Positions 1 through 9,999 of a stretch of 64,000 bases of DNA are shown here, in pieces. A model generated the notes under the pieces. It ran no database searches, had not been told where the DNA came from, and saw only the letters and a program-made list of their open reading frames with translations. This DNA comes from Prorocentrum cordatum (lineage: Eukaryota > Sar > Dinophyceae > Prorocentrales > Prorocentraceae). Numbering within the stretch: position 1 is the first letter of the stretch; the number at the start of each line of letters is the position of its first letter. Where the stretch lies: positions 45,001 to 109,000 of the forward strand of contig CAUYUJ010019937.1 in assembly GCA_963575745.1 (NCBI GenBank), given 5' to 3'. A program made the position numbers and the translations under genes.

Positions 1-137
1 GCAGCATTTTGAAAAACAACGCAGGCGAAAACCCGTTTCCCGGGAATCCTGTGCGTAAAAAAATCAGTACGCGGGGGGGGTCGGCCATCTTCGGGACGCC
101 ATCAGGGGAAGTGGGAGAGAATTTTCATATTGTGTAA

Positions 138-218
138 CTGTGGAGGAGGAGGAGGAGGAGGAGAAGGTGGAGGAGGAGGAGGAGGAGGAGGAGGAGGAGG
201 AGGAGGAGGAGGAGGAAA
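138..218 (+). repeat. (GGA)n microsatellite
   Basis: Nearly uninterrupted GGA triplets. The polyG, polyE and polyS frames through it are artefacts. Positions 1-137 hold nothing I recognise. Confidence 0.95.
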
Positions 219-322
219 GGGAGCAGGTTTGCCCGTACCCCTGTTTCCATCCCTCGCCCATCGGTCGTTCCGCCGACCTCCCCATGGTCGGCTCCATGGA
301 CCATGGCGTACCTGTGAACAGT

Positions 323-508
323 GGCGTGCGGCGCTTGGCCGACCGAGAGAGGAGCCCCCTCGCCGCTCGCCGCTGGGAGGCCCTGGAGCTCTGCGGCGAC
401 CCCTCGCGCCTGGGCGTCTCCGCGGCGGACGTCTTCGCGCAGTACGCCGCGCCGCGGGCGGGTGCCCTCCAGGCCAGCTGCGCGGCGGGGGGGAGGGGGG
501 TCCAGGAG
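323..508 (+). CDS. Possible internal exon, hypothetical protein
   Basis: An open frame with ordinary, mixed composition lies between two low-complexity tracts. It reads through segments such as RRWEALELCG and VSAADVFAQYAAP, which look like a helical protein segment and not repeat translation. It starts after a possible acceptor (TGTGAACAG) and ends CAG-GAG before GTGAGC, a strong donor. A pyrimidine-rich stretch ending CCGCAG at 646 is a matching acceptor, so 509-646 could be an intron with the next exon from 647. No start codon, no stop and no family were recognised. The exon call depends on splice-site appearance only. Confidence 0.35.
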
Positions 509-718
509 GTGAGCGTCCTCCTCTTCTCCCTCCCCTTCCCTCCCCCTCCTCGTCCCCCTGCCACCTCCCGCCTGCCTCCTCCCCTTGCCTCCGGTGCTCT
601 TTCTCTCTCCTGCTCCCTCGCCTCCGCCCTGTTCTGGCCTCCGCAGGCCGTGCCGCGGGCGCAGGCTGGTGGTGTCACCCTCGACTCCGCTCCCTGCTCC
701 TCTCCACCCTCCTCCTCC

Positions 719-778
719 CCTTTCTCCTTGTTGTCGTCGTCTTCCTCCTCCTCCTCCTCCTCCTCCTCCTCCTCCTCC
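719..778 (+). repeat. (CCT)n microsatellite
   Basis: CTC/CCT triplet run. The following 830-1450 is GC-rich, single-copy-looking DNA in which I see no supported gene. Confidence 0.9.
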
Positions 779-1450
779 AGCAGGGGGAATTCCTATTGAA
801 ATTCGAGGCAGAACCCTGATACAGGTCCAGTGGGGGCACTTGGCTTCGGACGATCATTTTGCCATTTGCGGTTTCAGGAGGTCTGCGTCTGGCCCCAGAC
901 CATCAAATATCAATCCGGGAAGGAAGCGTGCACAGGACAGAATCTTGGGAGTGTCCAGAGTCAGATTTTAGAGCGGACTTCGAGGTCCAGCATGTGGGGA
1001 CATGGGAGGATTTTTGGCTGGTCGCGCGGAAGGAAGGGGGGCAGGAGGGCCACCATGAAGGCAAGGGGCTCCGGAGGAAAGGGGTCCTGGAGGCCTTGCT
1101 CCGTTTCTCTGGGCTCGTGGTGTTCTCGGGCTTTTTCTCTGGCTTTCCGGGCGGCTTCTCGTCGCCACGGCTGGATTCCCCCCCGAAGGTCTGGCCAGAG
1201 CGCTCCCTGGAGAGGTCTGGGGGCAGACGTCTGGGGGCCCCCATGACTGAAAGGGGTCCTCGAGGAAGTGGGTCCTGGGGGGTCTGGCGCTTTTTTCTCG
1301 TGCTCTGGGAGGCTCTCCCCAGGCCCCGAGGCCGTTGAAGCCGGCTCGGGATGAGAAGCCGGGGTCCAGGAACCGTTTCTACCAGTACCGGTTTGCCTCA
1401 TACCAGAAGGGTTGCGAAGAAGGGGGAAGAAGGGATGAGGACCTCACACC

Positions 1451-1597
1451 TGGCCGATCCTGTTACTGTGTTTTTGGGCCCCCCTCTCCTTCCTAGCTCC
1501 CTTGTGGCATGGCCAGACTGTGTTGTGGCCGATCCTGTTACTGTGCTTTTGGGCCCCCCTCTCCTTCCTAGCTCCCTTGTGGCATGGTCAGACTGTG
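1451..1597 (+). repeat. Tandem duplication, 75-bp unit x2
   Basis: The segment starting TGGCCGATCCTGTTACTGTG at 1451 recurs at 1526 with only a few substitutions (for example TTTTT versus CTTTT, and GGCCAG versus GGTCAG). Two copies only; function unknown. The stretch 1600-1770 has nothing recognisable. Confidence 0.9.
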
Positions 1598-1769
1598 TGG
1601 GGGCAGGTTTGGTGGCTCGGGCTGTCTGCACAGTGGTGTGGAGTTTCCCCAACAGCGTTGCCTCATATTGCGCTCGCTCTGATGGTCTTCCTCTCGTGTG
1701 CTTTTCCTAGGTTTGCCTTCAAAGCTCTTGCTCACAGCGCATGAGCGAATGGGGTGGGAGAAGGCTGAT

Positions 1770-2108
1770 TAGGATGAGGAGGAGGGGGAGGAGGATGAAC
1801 AGGTGGGCTGGGAGTAAGAGCAGGAGAAGGGCTGGGAGTAGGAGCAGGAGGAGGGCGAGCAAAAGGAAAGAGCGGTTGCCGACGCTTCGCGTATCCACAC
1901 CAGCCCATTCAGAATACAGCTGGTAATCGAAAGCTCGCGAGCAGGCCGAGCAGGCCGATCACGAGGAGTATGTACGAGGAGGATGAGAAGGATGAGGAGG
2001 CGGAGGACGACGATTTGGATGAGGAGGAGGACAAAGACGAGGACGAGTGGTCGGCTTGTGTGGCGTTCAAGTAAGTCTAGAGGAGGAGAAGGATTGGAGG
2101 AGAAGGAG
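1770..2108 (+). repeat. GGA/GAT-rich degenerate trinucleotide tract
   Basis: Purine-rich triplets, more degenerate than the other GGA tracts, with an interruption around 1880-1960. This is the microsatellite component that precedes conserved flank B in the composite repeat. Confidence 0.7.
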
Positions 2109-2295
2109 GACCAGTGTAAACCCAAGACTCAGCAACGATATTGGGATCAACGAAGATCTTGAAGCGTTGCCAAACACCATTCTCGGTTTTTCACCACCAC
2201 GGATCAACTTGACATCAGCACCGCGAGTGAACGTAACTTTTGCGCCGTGATTCTCTGGAACCGTTCCCAAATACCATTTCTGGTGCTAGCCATGG
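2109..2295 (+). repeat. Composite repeat, flank B, copy 1
   Basis: Begins CCAGTGTAAACCCAAGACTC directly after the trinucleotide tract and continues with blocks such as CACGGATCAACTTGAC and GAACGTAACTTTTGCGCC. The same ordered blocks recur at 2761-3070 and 5716-6040. No coding function is apparent. Confidence 0.8.
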
Positions 2296-2630
2296 GAATC
2301 AGTGAAACACTTGCAAACTTTAAGACGACTGTGCGCGGCGCTGCGGCGAGAGCCACATTTTGAAAATGAGCCGCCCTCAACCTGTGAAACAGTTGCAAAC
2401 ATGTAAGGCGAATTGTGTCCGCCTTCAGTCCGTGAAGCTTTTGCATGGTTAAAAACCGTGTGCGCGGCGCGATGGCGAGGGCAACATTTTGCAAACGACC
2501 CGCCGCCAGTCCGTGAAGCTCTCGCGGGTTTTTCAGACGAGTGTGCGCGGCGCATAGACGAGTTTGCGAACTTTTGAGATGAGTGAAAACCGTCCGCCCT
2601 CCATCCGTGAAGCTGTTGCCAACATTCAGG
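2296..2630 (+). repeat. ~83-bp satellite array, block 1
   Basis: Degenerate tandem units. The typical order is GTGCGCGGCGC, AAGGCGAGAGCCACATTTTG, ACCCGCCCTCAATCCGTGAA, then GCTCTTGCAAATTTTTAAGA. About four diverged units lie here. Confidence 0.85.
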
Positions 2631-2637
2631 TCAGGAA

Positions 2638-2724
2638 GTCCTAGGCGAAACGCCCAGTCCGCCCTTCCGGCCAGCTTCGGGGCGCGACAGGGGGGAGTTA
2701 CCTATAAGGACAGGAATGGAGGAG
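2638..2724 (+). repeat. Composite repeat, flank A, copy 1
   Basis: Starts near CCTAGGCGAAACGC, continues through GGGGCGCGACAGGG and a GTTA.CT block, and ends GGAATGGAGGAGG, running into a GGA tract (2725-2760). A homologous flank is at 6436-6515, also joined to a GGA tract. Confidence 0.8.
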
Positions 2725-2760
2725 GGGAGGGGGAGGAGAAGGAGGAGGAGGAAGAGGACG

Positions 2761-3070
2761 ACGACCAGTTTAAGCCCAAGTCTCATCAACGATGTTGGGA
2801 TACACCCTGCCTCCGAGCTCCCTTTTTTGGGCCCCATACATTTCCACTGAGGGATGTGGCCCGTTGGGAGACAACCGTGTGGAAATCCTGAAGCGTGCCA
2901 AAACACCATTTTCAGGACTTCAACGCCACGAATCAACCTGACTATTGCGTCTTGGCGATCATGGTTCGCGCCAGGTCACCATTCCTTTGATTCCAACAGC
3001 GATTCAACGTAACCGTTACGCCCGGACAGTGCTGAATCGTTCGAGAACAAATCCTGGAAGGTTCACCAAG
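2761..3070 (+). repeat. Composite repeat, flank B, copy 2
   Basis: Begins CCAGTTTAAGCCCAAGTCTC and shares blocks with the copies at 2109 and 5716, including GGCCCCATA near 2830, GTTGGGAGACA near 2871 and ATTCAACGTAACCGTTACGC near 3002. Confidence 0.85.
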
Positions 3071-3835
3071 GGAATCAGCGAAACTCTTGCGTTTCTTCAG
3101 ACAGAATGTGCGCGGCGCTGCGGTAAGAGTCAGATTTTGAACAGGAGCCGCCCTCAGTCAATGAGCTTCTTGCAAGTTTTTCGAAATAATGTGCGCGGCA
3201 CCAGGGCGAGGGCAACATTTTGAAAACGACCCGCCCTAAATCCGTGAAATTCCTGCACATTTTTCAGACGAGTTATCGCGGCGCTGAAGGCACATTTTGA
3301 AAACGACCCGCCCTCAATCCGTGAAGTCCCTGCAGATTTTTATGACGAGTGTGCGCGGCGCAGAAGCGAGAAGCACATGGTGGAAATGAACAGCCCTCTA
3401 CCCGTGAAGCTCTGACACATTTCTAAGACGAGTGTGCGCGGCGCGGAGGCGAGACTCACACTTTGAAGATGCCCCGCCCCCAACCCGTGAAACTTTTGCA
3501 AACTTTCAAGACGAGTATGCGCAGCGCTAGGGCGAAAGCCACATTTTGAACATGATGCGCCGTCAATCCGTGAAGTTCTTGTAAGGTTTAAGACGATTGT
3601 GCGTTGGGCTAAAGAGAGTGCCAAAATTTGAAAACGATCCGCCCTGAGTCCGCAAAGCTCTTGCAAGCTTTTAGCATGAATGTGCGTGGCGCCATGGCGA
3701 GATCCACATTTTGAAAAGGAGCCGCCCTGAATCCGTGAAGCTCTGGCAAATATGTAAAGCGAATGAACGCGGCGCGAAGGTGAGAACTACATTTTGGAAA
3801 CGAGCCGCCTCATTGGTGAAATTGTTGCCAGTTTC
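3071..3835 (+). repeat. ~83-bp satellite array, block 2
   Basis: About nine diverged units. The GTGCGCGGCG anchor recurs near 3109, 3190, 3268, 3351, 3433, 3517, 3600, 3683 and 3767, spacing 78-84 bp. Read on the minus strand, the units give long stop-poor frames repeating an APRT.VL-like phrase. I treat this as a property of the repeat, not a gene. Confidence 0.9.
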
Positions 3836-3899
3836 TAAGCTGCAGGTTCATATATGGCCAAGAACCACCTGCTCAGAGGTTCTGTTTTCGAACCAAACC

Positions 3900-4996
3900 A
3901 GGTGCGCGGAGCACGACCGCCGAGTTGTTGCCTTCCTCGAGCAGCTTCTGGGCGCTCAGCTCACCCCGCGCCAGCAGCAGCAGCAGCACCAGCAGCAGCA
4001 GCTGTGGCTGCCGTGCCGGGACGGAGGCCTTGGGCTCCATTCCGTTCGCTTGATCTGGAGTGCTGCGTACATCTCCTCCTGGCAACTGTGCCTCTCAAGC
4101 GTCGCCACGGCGCGGGGGTCGCACTCGGCCGACGCTCTCCTCGCCCGCGCGCCGCGCACGGGCGCTGCTCTTACGGTCGCGGGGGACGAGCCCCGTCGTC
4201 TTGGACACCAAAGCTATCAGGCCGATTGGGCGGCGTGCTTCGTTTCCAGCCTCGTGAAGCAGCAGAAAAAGTTGATGAAGCACGTCGGCACGAAGTGCAG
4301 CAAGACCCTGCTGCAAGACCTCGAAGACCCAGGTCGCGCCGATCTATGGTCTGCTGGCGACAAGGGCGGTGCTTTCCTGCTGCTGCCCACCGAAAGGTGG
4401 CCTTGCGCTTGCGGCTGCAGATGTTGCGCCCAGCAGCTCTGGGCACCCGCCTGCCCGCCAGCCCTTGCGGGCACCAGTCGTCACAGCCAGGGCAAAGGTG
4501 CAATTGCGGCATGGACGACCGGGGACATCATGCTCTGGCGTGTGATGCCGTCGGCGGAGTTGTGCGGAGGCATGACAGGATTCGCGATCAGCTGGCGGCG
4601 TGGATCGCTGCTGTTACGGGGGGCCCAGTGCTCACCGAGCAGTTCGTTCCGAAGTGGGACCGAAGAGTGGAGGCTGACGGGGAGGAGCAGACTGGGCGCG
4701 CATACATCGACGTGTGCGTCCCCGCTGCGTTTTCCACTTGTCCTGAACTGCTCCGGGCGCGGGCGGCGCGGGATGGCGCGGCGGCCGTGCGGGCCGAGGA
4801 TGGCAAACGCTTGAGCTTCAAACTTAGCTCCTTCGCCGTAGAAGCCCGTTGCCGACCCGGCGCTGCCGCCGTTGCCCTCCTCCGCGTGTGCGCGCCAGAG
4901 AACCCTTCTGAGCAGTCGCAGGACCTGGGCTCCGCCAGGCAGTCGTTGCTGCAGACCCAGAACGTAAAGCTGTTGATGGCCGCCGAACCGGGTTGA
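3900..4996 (+). pseudogene. 3' fragment of a non-LTR retrotransposon ORF2
   Basis: The sequence shows the region C-terminal to a reverse transcriptase core. There is a GGLGLHSVR segment followed by AAYISSWQ (about 4024-4085), then after a frameshift near 4390 a zinc-knuckle-like CNCG...GHHALAC motif (about 4500-4545), an HDRIRDQLA helix, and RAYIDVCVPAAFS with RARAARDGAAAVRAEDGKR (about 4690-4810). This order matches the C-terminal part of LINE-type ORF2 proteins common in dinoflagellates. The reverse transcriptase palm and endonuclease are absent, so it is 5'-truncated against the satellite array. A polyQ insertion (CAGCAG run, 3974-4003) sits inside it. The frame closes at 4996 and is followed by a (CCT)n tract at 5050-5092. 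Confidence 0.75.
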
Positions 4997-4999
4997 TGC

Positions 5000-5560
5000 G
5001 TCGCCGTTTGTTGCTCCAGCTGTCCTCCCCCTTCCCTTTCCCCCGTCCTCCTCCTCCTCCTCCTCCTCCTCCTCCTCCTCCGCCGCGTCCTCCTTCTCCT
5101 TCTCCTCGCTCCTCCGTAGTCGTTTTGCCTGCCAGAGCCGCCCCGCTTGCTCCGCGCGGCTGCGCGGCGCGCCATAGAGGAGACACTTTTTGACGGCACT
5201 GCCCTTTTCCCCTTCTCCTTCCGCTCTCCTTCTTCGCTTCTCCCCCGCTTCCTGCCTCGTGCGGCGCTTGTGCCGGGGCGCCTAACGGTGGGGGTCGGTG
5301 GCGCAGGCCCCGCGGCCGCTCATCCGCTCCCTCCGCCTCCTGGTTCCTCCCGGCCCCCCGCCGTCCCCTGCCCCCCCTCTCTCCCCTGCCCCTTGCGCGC
5401 CGGCTGGCCGGCAAAGAGAGCGCCGGCAGCCTTCGGCTGGCGTCGAAGCCCGGGGCCTGCTCCAAGACGAGGCTGGCCCGAGGTGCACTGAACCTTGGAT
5501 GGCCCCCTCTGGGCGGCCCCCAAAGAGCCAGTGGGGGCGCCGTCCCTGCGACAGGCCGAG
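5000..5560 (+). other. Pyrimidine-rich intergenic DNA with (CCT)n
   Basis: CCT/TCC tracts (5050-5125) followed by GC-rich DNA. A string at 5114-5136 resembles a decayed spliced leader (see findings). No supported gene. Confidence 0.6.
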
Positions 5561-5562
5561 AA

Positions 5563-5715
5563 GAAGGAGGAAGAGGAGGAGAAGGAGGAAGAGGAGGAGA
5601 AGGAGGAGGAGGAGGAGGAGGAGGAGGAGGAGGAGGAGGAGGAGGAGGGGGGGAGGAGAAGGAACAGGAGGAGGAGGAAGGGGAGGAGGAGGAGCAGGAG
5701 GAGGAGGAGGAGGAG
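5563..5715 (+). repeat. (GGA/GAA)n microsatellite
   Basis: Purine triplet tract joined directly to flank B. Confidence 0.95.
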
Positions 5716-6040
5716 GACCAGTGTAAACCCAAGAGTCATCAACGATGCTGGAATAAAATCTCCCTCCACGCTCCTTCTTCATAGGCCCCATTACAAGGGC
5801 TCATCTCTGCTGAGGGACCTGCTTCGTTGGGAGACAGCCAACCGTGTGAAAACCCGGATGCATGTCAAATTATCGTTTCCGTGAGTCCAAAGCCACGGAT
5901 CAAATTGATTGCTGCATTGCGACGATCCTGAATCGCACCAGGACGCCATTCTTGGGCTTCGTCGCCGCGAGTCAACGTAACTGTTGCGCCCTCATAATCC
6001 TGAGTCTTTCCAAATCACCATTTCTGGAAGCCAATGTAGG
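5716..6040 (+). repeat. Composite repeat, flank B, copy 3
   Basis: Begins GACCAGTGTAAACCCAAGAG. It contains GGCCCCATTA near 5784, GTTGGGAGACAGCCAACCGT near 5826 and GAGTCAACGTAACTGTTGCG near 5968, in the same order as the other copies. Confidence 0.85.
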
Positions 6041-6395
6041 CGGCGCTAAGGCGAGAGCCACATTTCGAGAAGGAACCGCCTTCAACCCGTGAAACTCTAG
6101 CAAATGGCGCTAAGGCGAGAGCCACGTTTTGAGATCGACCGGCGTGAAATTCATGCAAATGTTAAAAGCGAGTGTGCGCGGCGCTAAGGCGAGAGCCACA
6201 TTTTGAAAAAGACCCGCAGTCCACTTGTGAAGCTCGTGCAAATGTTCAAATCGAGTGTGCGCGGCGGTAAGGCGAGAGCCACATGTTGAAAAAGACCCGC
6301 CCTCAATCCGTGAAGCTCGTGCAAATTTTTAAAACGAATGCGCGCGGCGGTAAAAGCGAAACCCACATTGTTAAATGCCTTCCATGTGTGAACTT
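6041..6395 (+). repeat. ~83-bp satellite array, block 3
   Basis: Four to five units; GTGCGCGGCG-like anchors near 6174, 6256 and 6339. Confidence 0.9.
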
Positions 6396-6435
6396 GTTGT
6401 CAATGTTTGAACTTCAGGGTCAGAAGTGGTGAAGA

Positions 6436-6515
6436 AGTCTTAGGCGAAACGCACGGACCGCCCTAAAAACTGGCCTCGGGGTGCGACAGGGAGAAGTTAT
6501 TTCTGACGCAGAGGA
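6436..6515 (+). repeat. Composite repeat, flank A, copy 2
   Basis: CTTAGGCGAAACGCACGGAC through GTGCGACAGGGAGAAGTTAT to GGAATGGAGGAGG. Diverged copy of 2638-2724. Confidence 0.8.
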
Positions 6516-6655
6516 ATGGAGGAGGAGGAGGAGGAGGAGGAGGAGGAGGAGGAGGAGGAGGAGGAGGAGGAGGAGGAGGAGGAGGAGGAATAACAATAAA
6601 AGAGAGGAGGAGGAAAAGGATGAGGAGGAGGAGGAAGAGGAGGAAAACGAGGACT
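6516..6655 (+). repeat. (GGA)n microsatellite
   Basis: GGA run with a short AATAACAATAAAAG interruption near 6588-6603. Confidence 0.95.
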
Positions 6656-6990
6656 CTGGCAGCTATCGTGGCGTTTTCTTGAGGTCCTCTTCGGGTGCTC
6701 TTGATGCTTTCTCGGGGGCCCTCTTCGGGCCCTCTTGGGGATATGTTGCAGGGTCTTGGGGTCCTCTTGGGGCTCTTTTGGTGGGTATTGGGGACCTTTC
6801 GGGGCTTTCTTCGGGGCATCTTGGGAGCCCTGGAGGCCTTATGGGGCCATCTTGGAGGGCGTTGATCAAAAGAAGGGGTTCCCTGATTCAGGTCCTCCCT
6901 TAAGAGCCCTCTAGAGCGCTCTTGGGCGCTCTTGCGGCCGTCCTGGGGGTTTCTTACGGCCCTCTCGGGGCTTTCTTGGCCTATCTCAGG
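6656..6990 (+). repeat. Degenerate TCTTGGGG/CC repeat, copy 1
   Basis: Loose short repeats of the type CTTGGGGCTC/CTTCGGGGC with no fixed period. Similar regions lie at 9190-9440, 18360-18920, 35400-35935 and 48290-48640. Translations give LGPSW or GPQ-rich phrases in several frames at once, so I do not call a protein. The following 7000-7640 has no recognised gene. Confidence 0.6.
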
Positions 6991-7643
6991 CCCATATTGA
7001 GGCGCCATTTCCAACGTAAGCGAAAAGGCGAGACTGCGAACATCATTTTTTTTGTGTTGTTGTTTTGTTTTCCTTCTTTATCCTCCTGACAGACTTTAAC
7101 GCCATCGGAAGGTTTGTTGGGGGCTCCAACATCACTCGGAATCGTCTTGTGGCTTTCGTGGGGCCTGTTGGAGGTTCTCCTCCTCCTCCTCCTCCTCCTG
7201 CCCCACCCGGATCCCCTTCGGGGAGCACCCGTTGAACTTGGAACGGTACAAAGAAGGTTTGCGTGGCCTTAGCACAAGGATGACATGCGCAAATCGAGAA
7301 GTTTATATACACTGCGTTCTCGGTGACGCTGTGCCTCATCCTACCCCACCCTCGCGCGGCCGCTGCCTTCCAAAACAACAAGCTCGGCCCGGGTGTTTTG
7401 GAGGGCGCATCGACCGCCTGCGCAACGCCTTGGCGGTATGAGGAGGGGGTTCGGGTCCCTGCCAGGCGAGCTGTCCCGCCGGCCCCACAAGGTTCCCAGA
7501 CCCCCTCGGGTAATGAGCAAATCACGAGGGGAGTTTTTTCTGTATTTTTGGATTCTTGGGGCCCCGACCGGGCCTCGGGACCGTCCAAGACGATACAGGA
7601 TGAAAGACAGGACCCGGGGAATGGGTCGATACCTCTGGGGGTC

Positions 7644-7667
7644 GACGTCATGAAAAGTCATGACGTC
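7644..7667. other. Perfect 10-bp inverted repeat, 4-nt loop
   Basis: GACGTCATGA, loop AAAG, TCATGACGTC. Could be a hairpin or a palindromic protein-binding site (TGACGTCA-like core). No neighbouring gene is assigned. Confidence 0.8.
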
Positions 7668-8811
7668 GGGGGTCAGGGCTTGGCCTGCGCCCCAGGACGC
7701 CCAGCAGAACTCTCGACCCTTTGCCCAGGAGCCAGTCTTTGTCCCGAGTCGTTCCCTCACGGCTCGGGGGCCCGGCGAGGGCCCACGGAGGCCCAAAGAA
7801 CGGCCCCAAACCGCCCGTCGTGTTCTTTCCACGGCCCGACCACGTCTGGGGTGCCAGCCGCTGCGGGTTGGGTTCGCCCCCCCCCCCCCCGGCCTTGAGG
7901 CCCCGCCGACCTCCTCAGCCGCCGCTCCCCGACGGCGCCTTGTCAGCTCGCAGGCCCCCGCCGGCCCCGGGCCGCCGCTCGCTCGGATGCGCCGCCCTCC
8001 AGGCTGCGCCGGGGCGCCGGGGGGTTCTCTCGCTCCGCACCGCGGCCCGCTCGGGCCGCTCCTGCTCACGCGGCACGTCTGCGAGGGCGCGCCGCAGGTG
8101 CCTTCGCGGCCCCCCCCCTGGTGCACCCGAGAGGCGCCCTGCGCACTCGAGGGCGGCTTGCCGCGCGTGCTGCCCGCGCTCCGGCGGAGCTCGCCCGCGC
8201 GCCAGCGTGTTGCCTCCTCCTCCTCCTCCTCCTCCTCCTCCTCCTCCTCCTCCTCCTCTTCCTCCTCCTCCTCCTCCTCCTCCTCCTCCTCCTCCTCCTC
8301 CTCCTCCTCCTCCTCCTCCTCTTCCTCCGCCCCCGCAAGGGGCGGAGGCCAGCGGCGGGCGGGAGTCCTTCTTGGGGGCTCCTCGCCTGCCGCCATCGCT
8401 GGCCGGCAGGGCCCCGCCGGCCAGAGCGGGCCGCCCGCCGCGGGCGCTCCTCCTCGCGCCGCTGCGCCGCGCGGCGGCCGCCGCTTCGAAGGCTGCCGCG
8501 CGGCGGCGGCGGCCGGCCGGGCGGGGCGCCCCGCCCCTCGGTGGCGGCCCCCTCCCCGCCCCTCCCCTCGTCGGCAGTCGGCCACCGCAGCCTGTGCCCT
8601 TGGGGCGGCGGTGGTGCTCGTCGGCCCTCGCCTCCAGGTGGCGTGGGCGCTGGGCGCCGCGTGCGTGGCCGCGCGCCCGAACTGGCGGCGCAGAGCGCCC
8701 AGCGAAGACGGGCCACCTGGGCGTGTGAGCGGGGGCGTGAGCCGAGAGCGGAGCGGGACAGAGCGCATGCCTGTGGCGCATTCCTGTGATGCTCGTGGGC
8801 ACCGGATCTGC
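7668..8811 (+). other. GC-rich DNA with (CTC)n tract, no supported gene
   Basis: Contains an uninterrupted CTC microsatellite at 8217-8330. Open frames on both strands follow GC bias, and none shows a recognisable family. A ~60-bp block near 8607-8670 is partly repeated near 9006-9060, on the other side of the inverted-repeat element. Confidence 0.5.
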
Positions 8812-8968
8812 CACCGAGCGCCTTTTACTACTCGCAGCGTGCCTGCTCGCAAGCACCCGCAAAACAGATGTTTGCCTCGATGCAGTGGAGCCTGCTTGCC
8901 TCGATGCAGTGGATTGCAGGCCATCGGCGAGGAGCTGCCTTGCGAGAAGTGGAGCGCGCTTGCCTAAT
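8812..8968. mobile_element. Inverted-repeat element (MITE-like family E), copy 1
   Basis: Left end CGAGCGCCTTTTACTACTCG and right end, read in reverse complement, CAAGCGCGCTCCACTTCTCG form imperfect terminal inverted repeats. The better-preserved relative is at 38885-39057. Inside is a direct repeat of TTGCCTCGATGCAGTGGA (8872 and 8896). Confidence 0.55.
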
Positions 8969-9189
8969 CTGGGCTCCGAGTCCGCCGACCCTCGGGCGGA
9001 AGTCTTCGTCGGCGCTCGCCGCCAGTGGCGTGGCGTTGGCCGCCGCGCGGCCGCCGCTCGCGCCGCCCGCGCGGGTTTTCGCGCTCCGGGCCGGCGGTGC
9101 CGCGTGCCCGAGCGTGCACGGAATGGCGGGCGCCGAGAGCAGAGCGGGGCCGTGGTCGTGGGCATGCAGAGAAGCTATCCAAGTGTAGC

Positions 9190-9440
9190 TTGTAGCTGTC
9201 CTCGGGCCATTTTGGCCCCTCTTGGGGTGCCACTGGGCGCCTGGGCGAGGCTTCTGAGGCCATTCTGGCCGTCTTGGCTACCCTGTCGCTGTGAACAGTT
9301 TTCCAGCGCCGTCCTAGGCTGTCTTGGAGCCGTCTCGCTCGGAGATCGCTGGGACAATCCTGGGCTGTGCTGGGTGCCGTCCTGGGCCTGGAAGGGGCAC
9401 AGGGGGCATCCTTTGGATTCTGGGTGGCGGAATGCGGGGA
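9190..9440 (+). repeat. Degenerate TCTTGGG repeat, copy 2
   Basis: Short CTTGGGGTGCC/CTTGGCTACC-type phrases as at 6656-6990. Weakly periodic. Confidence 0.45.
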
Positions 9441-9456
9441 ATCTTTCACGGGGATC

Positions 9457-9626
9457 TACACCTTAGGCGATGCTTAAGAAAACTTAAGTTTTCGGCCAGA
9501 ATCTCGATTATTCTTAACGTTTCAATGTAAATCTTAAGATTTGAATGGAAATGTTGGGTTTTGTATACAAGTTCTGAGACTTTGAATTTCTTAACCCATG
9601 ATTTCTTAAGCATTTCGCAGGGTGTA
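9457..9626. mobile_element. AT-rich MITE-like element
   Basis: An AT-rich island in GC-rich DNA, bounded by 25-bp imperfect inverted repeats (TACACCTTAGGCGATGCTTA on the left; reverse-complemented right end TACACCCTGCGAAATGCTTA). It is full of TTAAG/CTTAA motifs. No target duplication is obvious. It lies ~370 bp upstream of the 10-kb gene. Confidence 0.6.
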
Positions 9627-9633
9627 GTTTAGT

Positions 9634-9939
9634 TTGGGCTCTGGATATGGAGCTCTGCACGCCCTCGGCCTAGGCAGACGGACCAAAAAGGCCCTCGCCA
9701 CTCCGACGCTCGTGATGCGCTATATATTCGGGAAGATGCCTTTGGTCGCTGCAGGGGCGGGAATGGTGGAGGGAAGGACGGAGACAGGCAGTGCGGAAGC
9801 TCAGGAGCAGGAAGACGAGGAGGACGCGGTGGGCGACATGTTTGTTGATCTGGTTGTCGGCAGCCTGTTTGGAAGACTTGCAGACTGGATGCGTTGTGGC
9901 TCAAGGGTCTTCGGTGCTCTCTCTCTAAGGATTCCGTAA
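9634..9939 (+). CDS. Hypothetical small ORF, 101 aa
   Basis: Open frame with mixed composition, an acidic E/D-rich middle and a hydrophobic DLVVGSLFGRLADW segment. It directly precedes the start of the next gene and could be its upstream region or a separate exon. No family recognised. Confidence 0.25.
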   Translation: MGSGYGALHALGLGRRTKKALATPTLVMRYIFGKMPLVAAGAGMVEGRTETGSAEAQEQEDEEDAVGDMFVDLVVGSLFGRLADWMRCGSRVFGALSLRIP

Positions 9940-9999
9940 GCCACAAGCTACATTAACTTACTCTGTACTCTGAGGCGTATCGCCATCCATCTATATATC

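Noticed and set aside
2296-3835. Minus-strand repeat protein (APRT.VL phrases)
   Set aside because: Unit length varies between 78 and 84 bp and breaks the frame; the pattern is that of a satellite.
7341-9165. Long overlapping frames on both strands, over 400 residues
   Set aside because: High GC and a CTC/GAG tract keep all frames open; no domain, signal or consistent splice structure supports one.
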